Assembly (NCBI GenBank): GCA_028823105.1
Contig: JAPKCC010000014.1
Coordinates: forward strand, 1 to 42,565
Direction: 5' to 3'
Source: Phycisphaerales bacterium
GTDB taxonomy: Bacteria > Planctomycetota > Phycisphaerae > Phycisphaerales > SM1A02
DNA: 42,565 bases
Every line of letters starts with the position of its first letter. Within the stretch, counting starts at the first letter, position 1. A program made the position numbers and the translations under genes. Positions 8,142-15,900 of the stretch are shown piece after piece. The notes below the pieces were generated by a model. The model saw only the letters and a program-made list of their open reading frames with translations. It did not search any database and was not told the DNA's origin.

Positions 8142-8834
8142 TCAGTGATCAGGCTTGCCGTCACCGTCGTGATCATGGGCAACACCATCGCCGTGATCAT
8201 GCTCTCCGGCATCGGTATCGCCGGTCGAAGCGCCTTCGTTCTCTTCGCCGGCAAGCGAACCACGGCGAGGCATGCCTCGCATGGGCTTGCCGCCAACCCA
8301 GATCTCAGTGGCGTCAATGACGAAGAGGCCTTCATCGTTCCGCTCGTTGACCACGCCCTCGACGATGACGAATTTCAGAGGTTCGAGACCACCAGCACCT
8401 TCGGCATTCGCGGCGATTGGGGTACCGGCACTTCCGTTGAGTCGGATGGTGGCGGAACCGGCGGTGATTCCGTTGGGATCCTCGCAGCAGTAGTCCCAGG
8501 GAAGGGGGCAGTGATCTTCGTCGCCCATCAGCTCGCATGACAAGAGCGATGGATCCGCAACCGTGAAGATCGCGAGTCCGTCGACGAACGGTTCGACCCG
8601 GCCACCCACGCGTGCGAGGAAGACCACGGAGTCACCGACCGATGCGGTGGGCTTGATCTGAATGAGATCGACGACTTCTGTCGGGCGATCAGTGGTGAAG
8701 AATGCGGCGGGAATCGTCGCTCGGGTGGGGCCGACGTCATTGGACGCAGTGGTATCACCGCCGCCCTGATCGCAACCGTTGAGCGTGATGAAGAGGGCTG
8801 AAAGCCCGAGGAGCAAGTGTGTGTTTCGAGACAT
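8142..8834 (-). CDS. Lipoprotein with Cys cluster and His/Asp-rich tail, last gene of the exporter operon
   Basis: The 230-aa product starts at the ATG at 8834 (GGAG 10 bases before). It has a lipoprotein signal MSRNTHLLLGLSALFITLNGC, with the lipid-bearing Cys21. Residues ~55-180 look like a compact beta domain with an OB-like pattern (VGDSVVFLARVGG, then PFVDGLAIFTVAD), followed by the cysteines C100, C109, C116 and C117, the last two in PWDYCCE. The last 25 residues are Asp/His/Glu-rich (EHDHGDGVAHDHDGDGKPDH), a likely metal-binding tail. I recall related proteins in other planctomycetes but no named function. Its place 47 bases after an ABC permease suggests an extracytoplasmic partner, perhaps a metal chaperone, for the exporter. 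That role is inference. Confidence 0.75.
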   Translation of the reverse strand: MSRNTHLLLGLSALFITLNGCDQGGGDTTASNDVGPTRATIPAAFFTTDRPTEVVDLIQIKPTASVGDSVVFLARVGGRVEPFVDGLAIFTVADPSLLSCELMGDEDHCPLPWDYCCEDPNGITAGSATIRLNGSAGTPIAANAEGAGGLEPLKFVIVEGVVNERNDEGLFVIDATEIWVGGKPMRGMPRRGSLAGEENEGASTGDTDAGEHDHGDGVAHDHDGDGKPDH

Positions 8835-8881
8835 GATTGAGTGACTCCAGAACAAGATGGAAGAAAGGGTGGAATGAGATG

Positions 8882-10063
8882 CTATGACGAACGAAGGGCT
8901 TCGGGTACCGGAAGTCGGAGGCAACGAATCGCGGGGATCACGGCTCCGACGATTCCGAGCGTGAGGCCGCCGAGAAGACCGAGGGCGACGACGCCGGGGC
9001 CGATCTGGATCCCGAAGACGCCCATGGAGAATCGGATGGTCACCTGATCGAGGACGAGAATGCCGATGGCGGCCGCCACCAAGGCTCCGATCGAGGCGGT
9101 GAGGATCGACTCTTCGACCAGACTACGAACGATGGCGAGTCGACTGTATCCCAACGTCTGGAGGGTGCCGATCTCCCGCACCCGGCTCGCGAATGCGGCA
9201 TAGGTGGTGTTGAGTCCGCCGATGACCCCCCCGGCCGCCACGAGGATGGCGGTGATCATCACCATGAATCGGATGGGCTTGAAGAAGGCGGCGAGCGAGG
9301 CGTAGTAGTCGCTCTCTCTGGTTGCCACGAGTTCGAGATCAAGTCGGGTCGCGGCGAAGCCGTGGGCGGATGTGAGGTCGCCGTCGGTGGTGCGAATAAC
9401 CACGCAGGAGAGGGTGTCACGTTGTCCAATGATGAGCAGGTCCGAGAGCGGAATCCAGATTTCGCCTTCGATGACCCCTCCGTCGGCATCGATTACGCCG
9501 ACGATGGTGAAGGGGCGTTCATCGACCACCAGCGTTGAACCGAGGATGCGATCTTCGCCTTCGAGTCCGAGGCCGCGGGCGGCGAGTCGGCCGATCGCGA
9601 CTTCGTCGGCGCCGGTCTCGGGGAATCGTCCCTCGGTCAGTCGTGCCTCCTGGTGCACGAGAAACGCCGACGGCGTGATTCCGCGGAACAGCGCGTTCGC
9701 CTCATTTTCCTCGGTCGGGGATTCCGTTTCCGTCTGCAGTTGGATCGGAATGGCCAGATGAACTTCCGGGGAAATTGCTTCGACGCCGGCGGCGATTGCG
9801 ATGCCGCGAATGCCGGTCGCGGCGATGCCGGGGGTTCGCATCGGGATTTCACTGCGCTCGACGCTCTCTTCGCTTCCGGCGCCCATGAGAATCACGTTGC
9901 GCGGTGACCCGCTGATCTTCAGTGAGTCCTGCATGCCGCTGACGAAGCCGCCGGCCGCCATGGCCAGCAGCACCACCAGTCCGCATCCGCCGGCACTCAT
10001 CAGGAGCCGACTCGGACTACGCCCGAGGTTTCGGACTGCATATTCAAAGGGAAGTCTGCGCAT
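8882..10063 (-). CDS. ABC transporter permease, FtsX/MacB type (second permease)
   Basis: The 393-aa product has the MacB/FtsX layout: one N-terminal membrane helix (about 18-42, after VRNLGRSPSRLLMSAG), a large periplasmic domain (~45-265) and three C-terminal helices (~270-300, 320-345, 355-380). The coupling motif REIGTLQTLGYSRLAIVRSLVEES lies between the first two C-terminal helices. The periplasmic domain contains NVILMGAGSEESVERSEI and several short beta segments. It has no fused ATPase, so it must use the separate ATPase encoded at 11243-11977 and probably forms a heterodimer with the permease encoded just before it (gap 19 bases). The protein likely couples ATP hydrolysis to substrate extrusion through the membrane fusion protein and TolC-like channel of the same operon. 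Confidence 0.9.
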   Translation of the reverse strand: MRRLPFEYAVRNLGRSPSRLLMSAGGCGLVVLLAMAAGGFVSGMQDSLKISGSPRNVILMGAGSEESVERSEIPMRTPGIAATGIRGIAIAAGVEAISPEVHLAIPIQLQTETESPTEENEANALFRGITPSAFLVHQEARLTEGRFPETGADEVAIGRLAARGLGLEGEDRILGSTLVVDERPFTIVGVIDADGGVIEGEIWIPLSDLLIIGQRDTLSCVVIRTTDGDLTSAHGFAATRLDLELVATRESDYYASLAAFFKPIRFMVMITAILVAAGGVIGGLNTTYAAFASRVREIGTLQTLGYSRLAIVRSLVEESILTASIGALVAAAIGILVLDQVTIRFSMGVFGIQIGPGVVALGLLGGLTLGIVGAVIPAIRCLRLPVPEALRSS

Positions 10064-10082
10064 GAATCATCTTTCCGGTCGT

Positions 10083-11246
10083 TCAGACCGCACGGAACCC
10101 TTGCACGATTTCGCCGCGAGAAGCCCGGATCGCAGGCACCGCGCCTGCGAGCAATCCAAGTCCGACCGCGATCCCGGCGCCGATGACTGCGAGACGAGGG
10201 TCGTTCGCGATCTCGACGTTCATTCCTTCCATGGTCATGCTGAAACGTCCGAGGCTGACCACCACGGTCGAGGTCACGGCACCGACCACACCACCCGCCA
10301 AGCCGAGCAAGGCACCTTCGAGCAGCACCATCCAAGCGATTAAGCCACCGGTGTAGCCGAGGGTTTGGAGCACCGCGTGATCGCGGATTCGATCCCGCAT
10401 CGCCAGCACGATCGCGTTGGCCACCAGCGCCAAGACCGCGACGAGCGACGCCCATCCGACCCAGCTGGCGAAACCGACGAGTTCGACGATGTCCCGCACC
10501 GCGCGGCCGACGAAGGCTTTCTCGGGCCAGGTGCTGGTAGGGAATTCGTCGTACCGAAACGCCTCGTCGATGCTGGAGGCGATCGCCTCCATTTGCGACG
10601 GGTCGTCGACGTTGACGTTGAACTGGGTCACGATGCCCCCCGAGCCACCTCTGGTCACGGTCTCCTGAAGAAACGAGAGGTGGACGTAGGCGACGTTGCG
10701 ATCCTGCGGACGATCGCTGCCGAGGATGCCTGCGACAAAGACGGTGATTCCCGCCGCAGAGAATCGGTCTCCCACTTTAACTCCGCGGCGGAGGGCCAGT
10801 GACTCGCCGACCAATGCGGCATCGCTTCGCGATCGCCAAGCGGCAGCATCTCCCTCAAGGAACCGTCCGGCGTCGCTGATGGTCGCTTCGAGGTCGTCGT
10901 TCGGTACGCCGCGAAAGGTCACGACATCCAGGCTCGCTCGGCAGTTCGACACGAGGATCTGCATCGGGATGACCGACCGGACGCCGTCGATTCGTTCGAT
11001 TCGATCTCCATAGAACTGAGGAAGCCGACTTGTGAACGGACAGAAGCGGTTCTCCCGATAGACGACCAGGGTTGCATCCTTCGCACTACTGGTCGTGGCG
11101 GCGTGGACGCCGCCCCGCATCGCTTCCACGCTGGTGAACAGGAACATCGCGACCGCGATTCCGGTGACCGTCAACCCGGTGCGAATCGGCGCCCGGACAA
11201 TTTGGCGCCAGACAGTGGGAATGACGTTGATAGCACGACTCATCAT
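10083..11246 (-). CDS. ABC transporter permease, FtsX/MacB type (first permease), with periplasmic cysteines
   Basis: The 387-aa product starts at ATG ATG (11246) behind GGAGATCTCATC. Its start codons overlap the ATPase stop codon, so translation is coupled. The topology is FtsX-like: helix at ~20-42, periplasmic domain to ~265, then three helices with the coupling segment RDRIRDHAVLQTLGYTGG. Two cysteines stand in the predicted periplasmic domain, in ENRFCPFTSRLPQ and in ILVSNCRASLD. They could form a disulfide or bind a metal. The pairing of two dissimilar single permeases with one ATPase differs from the classical MacB homodimer. It is part of the exporter operon. Confidence 0.9.
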   Translation of the reverse strand: MMSRAINVIPTVWRQIVRAPIRTGLTVTGIAVAMFLFTSVEAMRGGVHAATTSSAKDATLVVYRENRFCPFTSRLPQFYGDRIERIDGVRSVIPMQILVSNCRASLDVVTFRGVPNDDLEATISDAGRFLEGDAAAWRSRSDAALVGESLALRRGVKVGDRFSAAGITVFVAGILGSDRPQDRNVAYVHLSFLQETVTRGGSGGIVTQFNVNVDDPSQMEAIASSIDEAFRYDEFPTSTWPEKAFVGRAVRDIVELVGFASWVGWASLVAVLALVANAIVLAMRDRIRDHAVLQTLGYTGGLIAWMVLLEGALLGLAGGVVGAVTSTVVVSLGRFSMTMEGMNVEIANDPRLAVIGAGIAVGLGLLAGAVPAIRASRGEIVQGFRAV

Positions 11247-11977
11247 GATGAGATCTCCGTCATGGTCTGGTTATGGGATTCCGTCCCGGACGAGTCGTCG
11301 GCATTCGAGTCGGCCAATTTCCCCTTCTCTAGGTGCAGCACGGTGTCGCACCAGACGGTGGTCTTCGGATCGTGGGTAACCATGACGATCGTTCTTCCGA
11401 GTTCGGTGTTCAACCGCTTGAGCAGATCCATGATGTTGGTAGCGCTCTCACGGTCGAGATCACCGGTCGGTTCGTCGGCGAGAATCAAGGTCGGGTCGGT
11501 CACGATGGCTCGGGCAATCGCCACTCGTTGTTCCTGGCCGCCGGAGAGTTGTCGAGGATAGTGATCGCTTCGATCAGCGATGCCGACGAGGTCGAGCGCG
11601 GCAGCCACCTTCTGATGGCGTTCCTTTCTCGAGAGCGAATGAAGAAGGAGGGGCAACTCGACATTCTCATAGGCCGTCAACACCGGGACGAGGTTGTAGA
11701 GCTGAAAGACGTACCCCACGGCTTCGCTCCGCCATTCCGCCAGAGCATTCCGCGAGAGCGTGTGCACGGGGCGCCCGTCGATCAACAACGAGCCCCGGGT
11801 GGGGCGGTCGATGCCTGCGAGGAGGTTGAGCAGGGTCGTCTTCCCGGATCCCGATGGTCCCATCAGGGCGACGAATCCTCCACGCTCGATGTCGAGATGC
11901 AGACCGTCAAGCGGTGTGATCTTCTCGCTGCCTCGGGTATAGGTCCGGGTGAGATCCCGGCATTCGATCAGGCTCAT
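11243..11977 (-). CDS. ABC transporter ATP-binding protein, LolD/MacB class
   Basis: The 244-aa ATPase supplies energy to the two permeases encoded downstream. It begins MSLIECRDLTRTYTRGSEKI; the ATG at 11977 overlaps the stop of the membrane fusion gene by 4 bases, which settles the start within a longer open frame. Motifs in order are Walker A GPSGSGKT, Q-loop VFQLYNLVP, signature LSGGQEQR, Walker B LILADEPTGDLD with the catalytic Glu, and the H-loop VTHD. The spacing GYVFQLYNLVPVLTAYENVELPL is that of the MacB/LolD/FtsE family. The final ~20 residues are an acidic, Ser-rich tail. Confidence 0.95.
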   Translation of the reverse strand: MSLIECRDLTRTYTRGSEKITPLDGLHLDIERGGFVALMGPSGSGKTTLLNLLAGIDRPTRGSLLIDGRPVHTLSRNALAEWRSEAVGYVFQLYNLVPVLTAYENVELPLLLHSLSRKERHQKVAAALDLVGIADRSDHYPRQLSGGQEQRVAIARAIVTDPTLILADEPTGDLDRESATNIMDLLKRLNTELGRTIVMVTHDPKTTVWCDTVLHLEKGKLADSNADDSSGTESHNQTMTEISS

Positions 11978-13536
11978 GTGTCGGCTCCGTTGCTTGAGTC
12001 CGGTTCCCGGAAGCGGATCGCGGTACCCATCTTGATTGTGGGGTCGAGGATGACGGCATCTCCCGGACGAAGTCCGGATCGAATCTCCACCCAGCCGTCG
12101 ACGCGGGCTTCGCCCACCTCCACCGACCGTCGTGCGGCGACCCCTTCGTTTCCGCTTCGTTCGTCGACGACCCAGATGTCGCCTTCCGGATCGAAGGCGG
12201 ATTCGGGTGCGAAGATTCGGTTGACGGTTCGTCGGACGCCGTCCTTGCGTTCGTCTTGGGAGGGAAGAATTCGGACTCGGGCGAGCATGTCGGGTTTGAG
12301 CAGCGGGGACGGATCGATGATGTGCACCTTCGCTTCGATGGTGTTCTTCGAGAGGTCCGCCCGATGGACGAAGCGGGTGATCACTCCTTGGAAGACGGTA
12401 TCGGGGAGAAGATCCACGATGATTTCTGCGGACTGTCCCACGCCGACCTTCGCCGCCTCGGCGAGTGGAATGTCCGCTCGCACCTGAAGCATCGTCGGGT
12501 CGTAGAGATGCACGACGTGGGCCCCGTGCTGACCGTTCGCAAATTGAATGGTCGAACCAGGCGATGCGATTCGTTCGATGACCACGCCGTCGATCGGCGA
12601 GACGACCGTGCATCGATCCAGAGCCAGGGCTGCGGTGTCTCGATCCGCCGCCGCTCTTCCGACTTCGGCCTCCGCGACCAGTAGGCCGGCTCGAGCGGAA
12701 TCGAGATCAAGCCGTTCCTTGATGCGGAGATCGCGGTCGGAGATCGCCGCGCTTCGTTCCGCGTCAGCCGCCTGCAGCGAGGCGGATACCGCGTCGCGTT
12801 CCCGCTCGAGTTGTGTGACCTGTGCCTCCAACGCTCGGAGTCGAAGGCCCATTCTGGCCACCGGGCCGGCTGCCACAGCACCTTCATCGACGAGCCCTCG
12901 CTTGCGGTCGTACTCGTCGCGCAGCTCTTCGTGATTCGACTCCACTTCCGCGATTCGCGACGGGAACGCCTCGAGATCCGCAGAGATCTTTGCCTTGTTC
13001 GCCTCTGCGACCGCCACTCGACGGTGTACCGAGATTCGCGTCTCGTAGTCAGCTTCAGCGGCGGTCAACGTCGCCTGTGCAGCGTTGAGGAGCCCGACTC
13101 TTCGATCAACTTCGGTTTCAGCGCGGCGAAGGTCGATTTCCGAGTCGGCTCGGATCAACGTCGCGACAGCCTGCCCGGCTGTCACGGCATCGCCTTCGAG
13201 TACGAGGATCGACTCCACGATCCCTTGCGTGAGCGCAGAGGCGTAGGTCGAGAAGGGTTCCGCTTCGACCCAGCCAGGCGCCTGCACCACCGCGTTTCCT
13301 GCCGCCGCGGACTCTGGATTTGGGGCTTCGTCGGTCTCCATGGTTCTGATCGCGACCGTGACCGCGGTCACGTCGGTGCGCGGCCTGACCGCATCCCAGC
13401 CGACGTAGGCGAGTAACGCCGCCGTCGCGAGGAGAATGAGGATGGGAACTCCGAGTCTGGAGAAGACCCGACGGGGGGGTGTCGGAACCATGTCGCCCGC
13501 CGAGGGGCGAATCGATTCGAGTCCTGAATCGGTCAT
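11974..13536 (-). CDS. Membrane fusion (HlyD/MacA-like) protein of tripartite exporter
   Basis: The 520-aa product has a cytoplasmic Pro-rich N-terminus and one membrane helix (about residues 28-47, LGVPILILLATAALLAYVGW). A lipoyl half-motif (GIVESILVLEGDAVTAGQAVATL) and a long coiled-coil hairpin of ~170 residues rich in Ala, Glu and Arg follow. The second lipoyl half (CTVVSPIDGVVIERIASPGSTI) and beta-barrel segments (VGQSAEIIVDLLPDTVFQGVITRF) complete the fold. The coiled coil is longer than in RND adaptors and fits contact with a TolC-type channel. The ATG at 13536 overlaps the stop of the upstream TolC-like gene by 4 bases. It should link the ABC permeases to the outer-membrane channel. 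Confidence 0.92.
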   Translation of the reverse strand: MTDSGLESIRPSAGDMVPTPPRRVFSRLGVPILILLATAALLAYVGWDAVRPRTDVTAVTVAIRTMETDEAPNPESAAAGNAVVQAPGWVEAEPFSTYASALTQGIVESILVLEGDAVTAGQAVATLIRADSEIDLRRAETEVDRRVGLLNAAQATLTAAEADYETRISVHRRVAVAEANKAKISADLEAFPSRIAEVESNHEELRDEYDRKRGLVDEGAVAAGPVARMGLRLRALEAQVTQLERERDAVSASLQAADAERSAAISDRDLRIKERLDLDSARAGLLVAEAEVGRAAADRDTAALALDRCTVVSPIDGVVIERIASPGSTIQFANGQHGAHVVHLYDPTMLQVRADIPLAEAAKVGVGQSAEIIVDLLPDTVFQGVITRFVHRADLSKNTIEAKVHIIDPSPLLKPDMLARVRILPSQDERKDGVRRTVNRIFAPESAFDPEGDIWVVDERSGNEGVAARRSVEVGEARVDGWVEIRSGLRPGDAVILDPTIKMGTAIRFREPDSSNGADT

Positions 13537-15011
13537 GATTGGATCTCCGGGCCGCGGCTCGAGGAGCGAACGGCGGTCTTGGTTTGATCAGTGGTCGTGG
13601 TGGCGTGGTCGATGTCTGGGACCACCGGAGGCATTGGCGGGAGGTCGAATGAACCTCCAACCTGTTCCTGCAGCGAGATGCGATCGGTGATCGCCGTGAC
13701 TTGGAATTTCACGAGGCGCCGTTCGGCGGTGATTCGTCGTTGCTGAGCAAGGAGGAGCACGGTCAGATCAATGACGCCTTCGCGATAGGCGGACTCCGCG
13801 AGCGTTTCCGCTTCCGTCGCGGGGGCGAGGACCGTCTCAGAGTAGGCGATGCGTTGCTGGTCAGATCGCAGGAACGCTTCGCGACTCGAGCGGACTTCGC
13901 CGATGGCTCGACGACGTATGGAGAGCAGTTCGAGTTGTGCGCGATCTAGTCTCGCATTCGCCGCGGCGATCGCGGCACTGCCATCATCGAGGATCGGCAG
14001 GGTGATTCTGGCACCGGGGAGCACGGCTTGGCGATCACCGAAGTTCTGGTTCCAGGCTGCTCCGACGCCCACTTCCGGAAGACGTTTCGATCCGGCAAGG
14101 CGGCATTCCGCTTCGGCGGCGAGGACCCGCATTCGGGCCGCAGCGACGTCGAGTCTCGTGGCGCGAGTGAGTTCGACGATCCGATCCTCGTCGGGAACGG
14201 ATCCACCGGAGTCCGCGAGTGAACCTCGCAGATCGAAATCGGTGGAGGCGTCGGGACAACCGATGCCTGCGAGAACTTCGAGTTTCATCTGGCGTGCGGT
14301 GCGCCGGCTGGCATCGGCAGTGGCGGCGCTCTCGGCGGCATTCAGTCTGGCGCGGTCGAGATCGATTCGGGATGCTTCGCCGGCCTCGAAGAGGCGGGTC
14401 ACGGCATCGACGGTTCGGCCGGTGGCCTCGGCGTGGGCTTGATCGAGGAGATGCGTCGCTTCGGCGGCGATCGCGGCGGCATGAACCCGTCGCACCTTCG
14501 CGTCGAGCCTAATCATCGTCTCGGCGGCGAGCAGGATCATCGCGCGTCGATCGGCGTCGCGGGCGTCCACTCGATCCGGTCGAGTCCAGATCCAGGTCAG
14601 TTGCTGGGTGATGCCGACGATCGCCGGGGCGCCGGAAGCACCATCCACGGCGACGCCGATGGCGAGGTCCAACGCCGGATTCGGTGGAAGATCGGCCTGG
14701 GCGAGTTCGGCACGAGCGAGGTCGAGCTCCGCTAAAGACACCCGAATACCGGCATCCCGTTGGAACGCGACGCGGACCGCGGCGTCGGCATCGAGGGGCG
14801 TGAGCCCGTTCCAAACCGACGGAGGCGAGACCGGTGACGCCTGGAGCGCCTCAAGGTCGATCGATTCGCCAAGGCGAGGCCGAACGAGTGCGTCCACGGT
14901 GGACCGATCGGACGTGGGATCACTCGAGATACAACCCGACGTCGTCAGGGCGAGCCCGGACAGCAGTAGGAGCGGCGCGGTGCCGCGGTTCTTAAGAGTT
15001 GAAAGGATCAC
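13533..15011 (-). CDS. TolC/OprM-like outer-membrane efflux lipoprotein
   Basis: The 492-aa product uses a GTG start at 15011, chosen because GGAG lies 6 bases upstream and a lipoprotein signal (PLLLLSGLALTTSGC, Cys27) follows directly; the longer frame starts with TTG and adds charged residues. The body shows the duplicated outer-membrane efflux pattern: Ala/Arg/Glu-rich helices with NPALDLAIGV and WTRPDRVDARDADRR in the first half, and NQNFGDRQAVLPGARITLPILDDG in the second. It should form the outer-membrane exit duct of the exporter. It lies 78 bases after the Cys-rich gene. Lipidation suggests an OprM/CusC-like anchoring. Confidence 0.9.
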   Translation of the reverse strand: MILSTLKNRGTAPLLLLSGLALTTSGCISSDPTSDRSTVDALVRPRLGESIDLEALQASPVSPPSVWNGLTPLDADAAVRVAFQRDAGIRVSLAELDLARAELAQADLPPNPALDLAIGVAVDGASGAPAIVGITQQLTWIWTRPDRVDARDADRRAMILLAAETMIRLDAKVRRVHAAAIAAEATHLLDQAHAEATGRTVDAVTRLFEAGEASRIDLDRARLNAAESAATADASRRTARQMKLEVLAGIGCPDASTDFDLRGSLADSGGSVPDEDRIVELTRATRLDVAAARMRVLAAEAECRLAGSKRLPEVGVGAAWNQNFGDRQAVLPGARITLPILDDGSAAIAAANARLDRAQLELLSIRRRAIGEVRSSREAFLRSDQQRIAYSETVLAPATEAETLAESAYREGVIDLTVLLLAQQRRITAERRLVKFQVTAITDRISLQEQVGGSFDLPPMPPVVPDIDHATTTTDQTKTAVRSSSRGPEIQS

Positions 15012-15089
15012 GATGGACTCCGAACGAAGTTCACGACGACAAACTCTGGTGCGCAAGGCAGTCCAGAGAACGACGGGGTTTCTTCGGAG

Positions 15090-15530
15090 TCAGCGTTGGA
15101 TGATAATGATGCGACGCAGCCATCTCGGGGACCTGGTGGGGTCCTTGTCCGGTGGCGGTTCACTCTGGTATTGGCCAGGTTCGAATCGGTCTTTGGAACC
15201 GACGACGGCTTCGACCGGCACGTTCATCACGTCGGGAAGGAAGGCGATGGTATCGAGCGCGATTCGAAGATCTTGATCGACGGTCGCCGGTACCTTGAGG
15301 CAGCAGGCTTCTCCACACCCGCTGTCGTCGTTCGCCGGTGGGGGAGCATCGGTTCCCTCATCTGCCTGATCGACCTGATGGGCGGAACAGCAGGATGGAA
15401 GCAGTCCAGCAGCCGACTCGGGGCCGGAAAGTGCCGCGGCACTGCGAAGCACACAACAGCACAACGGCATCGCGATCACGAGTGTTGTCGTGACCAAAAG
15501 GCGCATGAAGTTGTGATGCATGAGACGCAT
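15090..15530 (-). CDS. Cys-rich exported protein, first gene of exporter operon
   Basis: The 146-aa product (if started at the ATG at 15530; 15521 and 15506 are alternatives, none with a strong ribosome site) opens with an export signal (MRLLVTTTLVIAMPL). Eight cysteines follow in three clusters: CCC (24-26), CC (47-48) and C72, C76-C77 in GCGEACCLKV. A His stands beside the second cluster (CCSAHQ). The C-terminal half is Pro- and Asp-rich and ends with a basic stretch and IIIIQR. The Cys content in a small exported protein points to metal binding or thiol redox function. No family was recognised. Position as the first gene before an efflux system resembles small metal-binding leader proteins of metal-resistance operons; this is inference. 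Confidence 0.7.
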   Translation of the reverse strand: MRLMHHNFMRLLVTTTLVIAMPLCCCVLRSAAALSGPESAAGLLPSCCSAHQVDQADEGTDAPPPANDDSGCGEACCLKVPATVDQDLRIALDTIAFLPDVMNVPVEAVVGSKDRFEPGQYQSEPPPDKDPTRSPRWLRRIIIIQR

Positions 15531-15900
15531 GAGTGAGTGATGGTTGCGAGGAACGTGGAATGCTGCGGGCGTCGTACCCGAGTGCTTTAAGTATAGGAGG
15601 CTGCGTCGGCCAAAGTTCGCCCGGGCTCGTATCGGACGACAACTGTACGGTGGATCGGGTCCGTCCCACCCCCTTCTGGAGCCTTGAATCCCGGATTGTC
15701 GGATCGCGTCGCTCAAAGTTCCAATCGGGGGGATTTTCGCGTTCAGGTCACGCAGCTCGCTTCGATCAGGTCATTGCAACCGTCCGGGAACCGAGATGCG
15801 GGTCGCGGTGGACCCCCGGTCGAAATCGACCCACGGTCGGTGGTTTGGAATCGCAGCGGGTACCTTTGAAGGCATCGCCCATCCTTCTTAGGTGCCTGCC
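15531..15900. other. Divergent intergenic region between exporter operon and mannosidase operon
   Basis: This 370-base gap must hold the promoters of two oppositely oriented operons. The only element picked out is the minus-strand TATACT. Open frames crossing the gap on the plus strand run into the mannosidase gene in the wrong frame and are not credible. Confidence 0.5.
15590..15595 (-). promoter_or_regulatory. Candidate -10 box of the exporter operon
   Basis: On the minus strand TATACT (15595-15590) lies about 60 bases before the start of the Cys-rich gene in the 370-base divergent gap. No good TTGACA element stands 16-18 bases upstream (CTTTGG-like sequence is nearest), so an activator or alternative factor may be needed. 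No clear operator dyad of the CueR or CsoR type was seen. Confidence 0.35.

Noticed and set aside
15170-15200. GGTTCGAATC sequence resembling a tRNA T-loop
   Set aside because: It lies inside the coding part of the Cys-rich protein gene and no acceptor or anticodon stems can be built around it.
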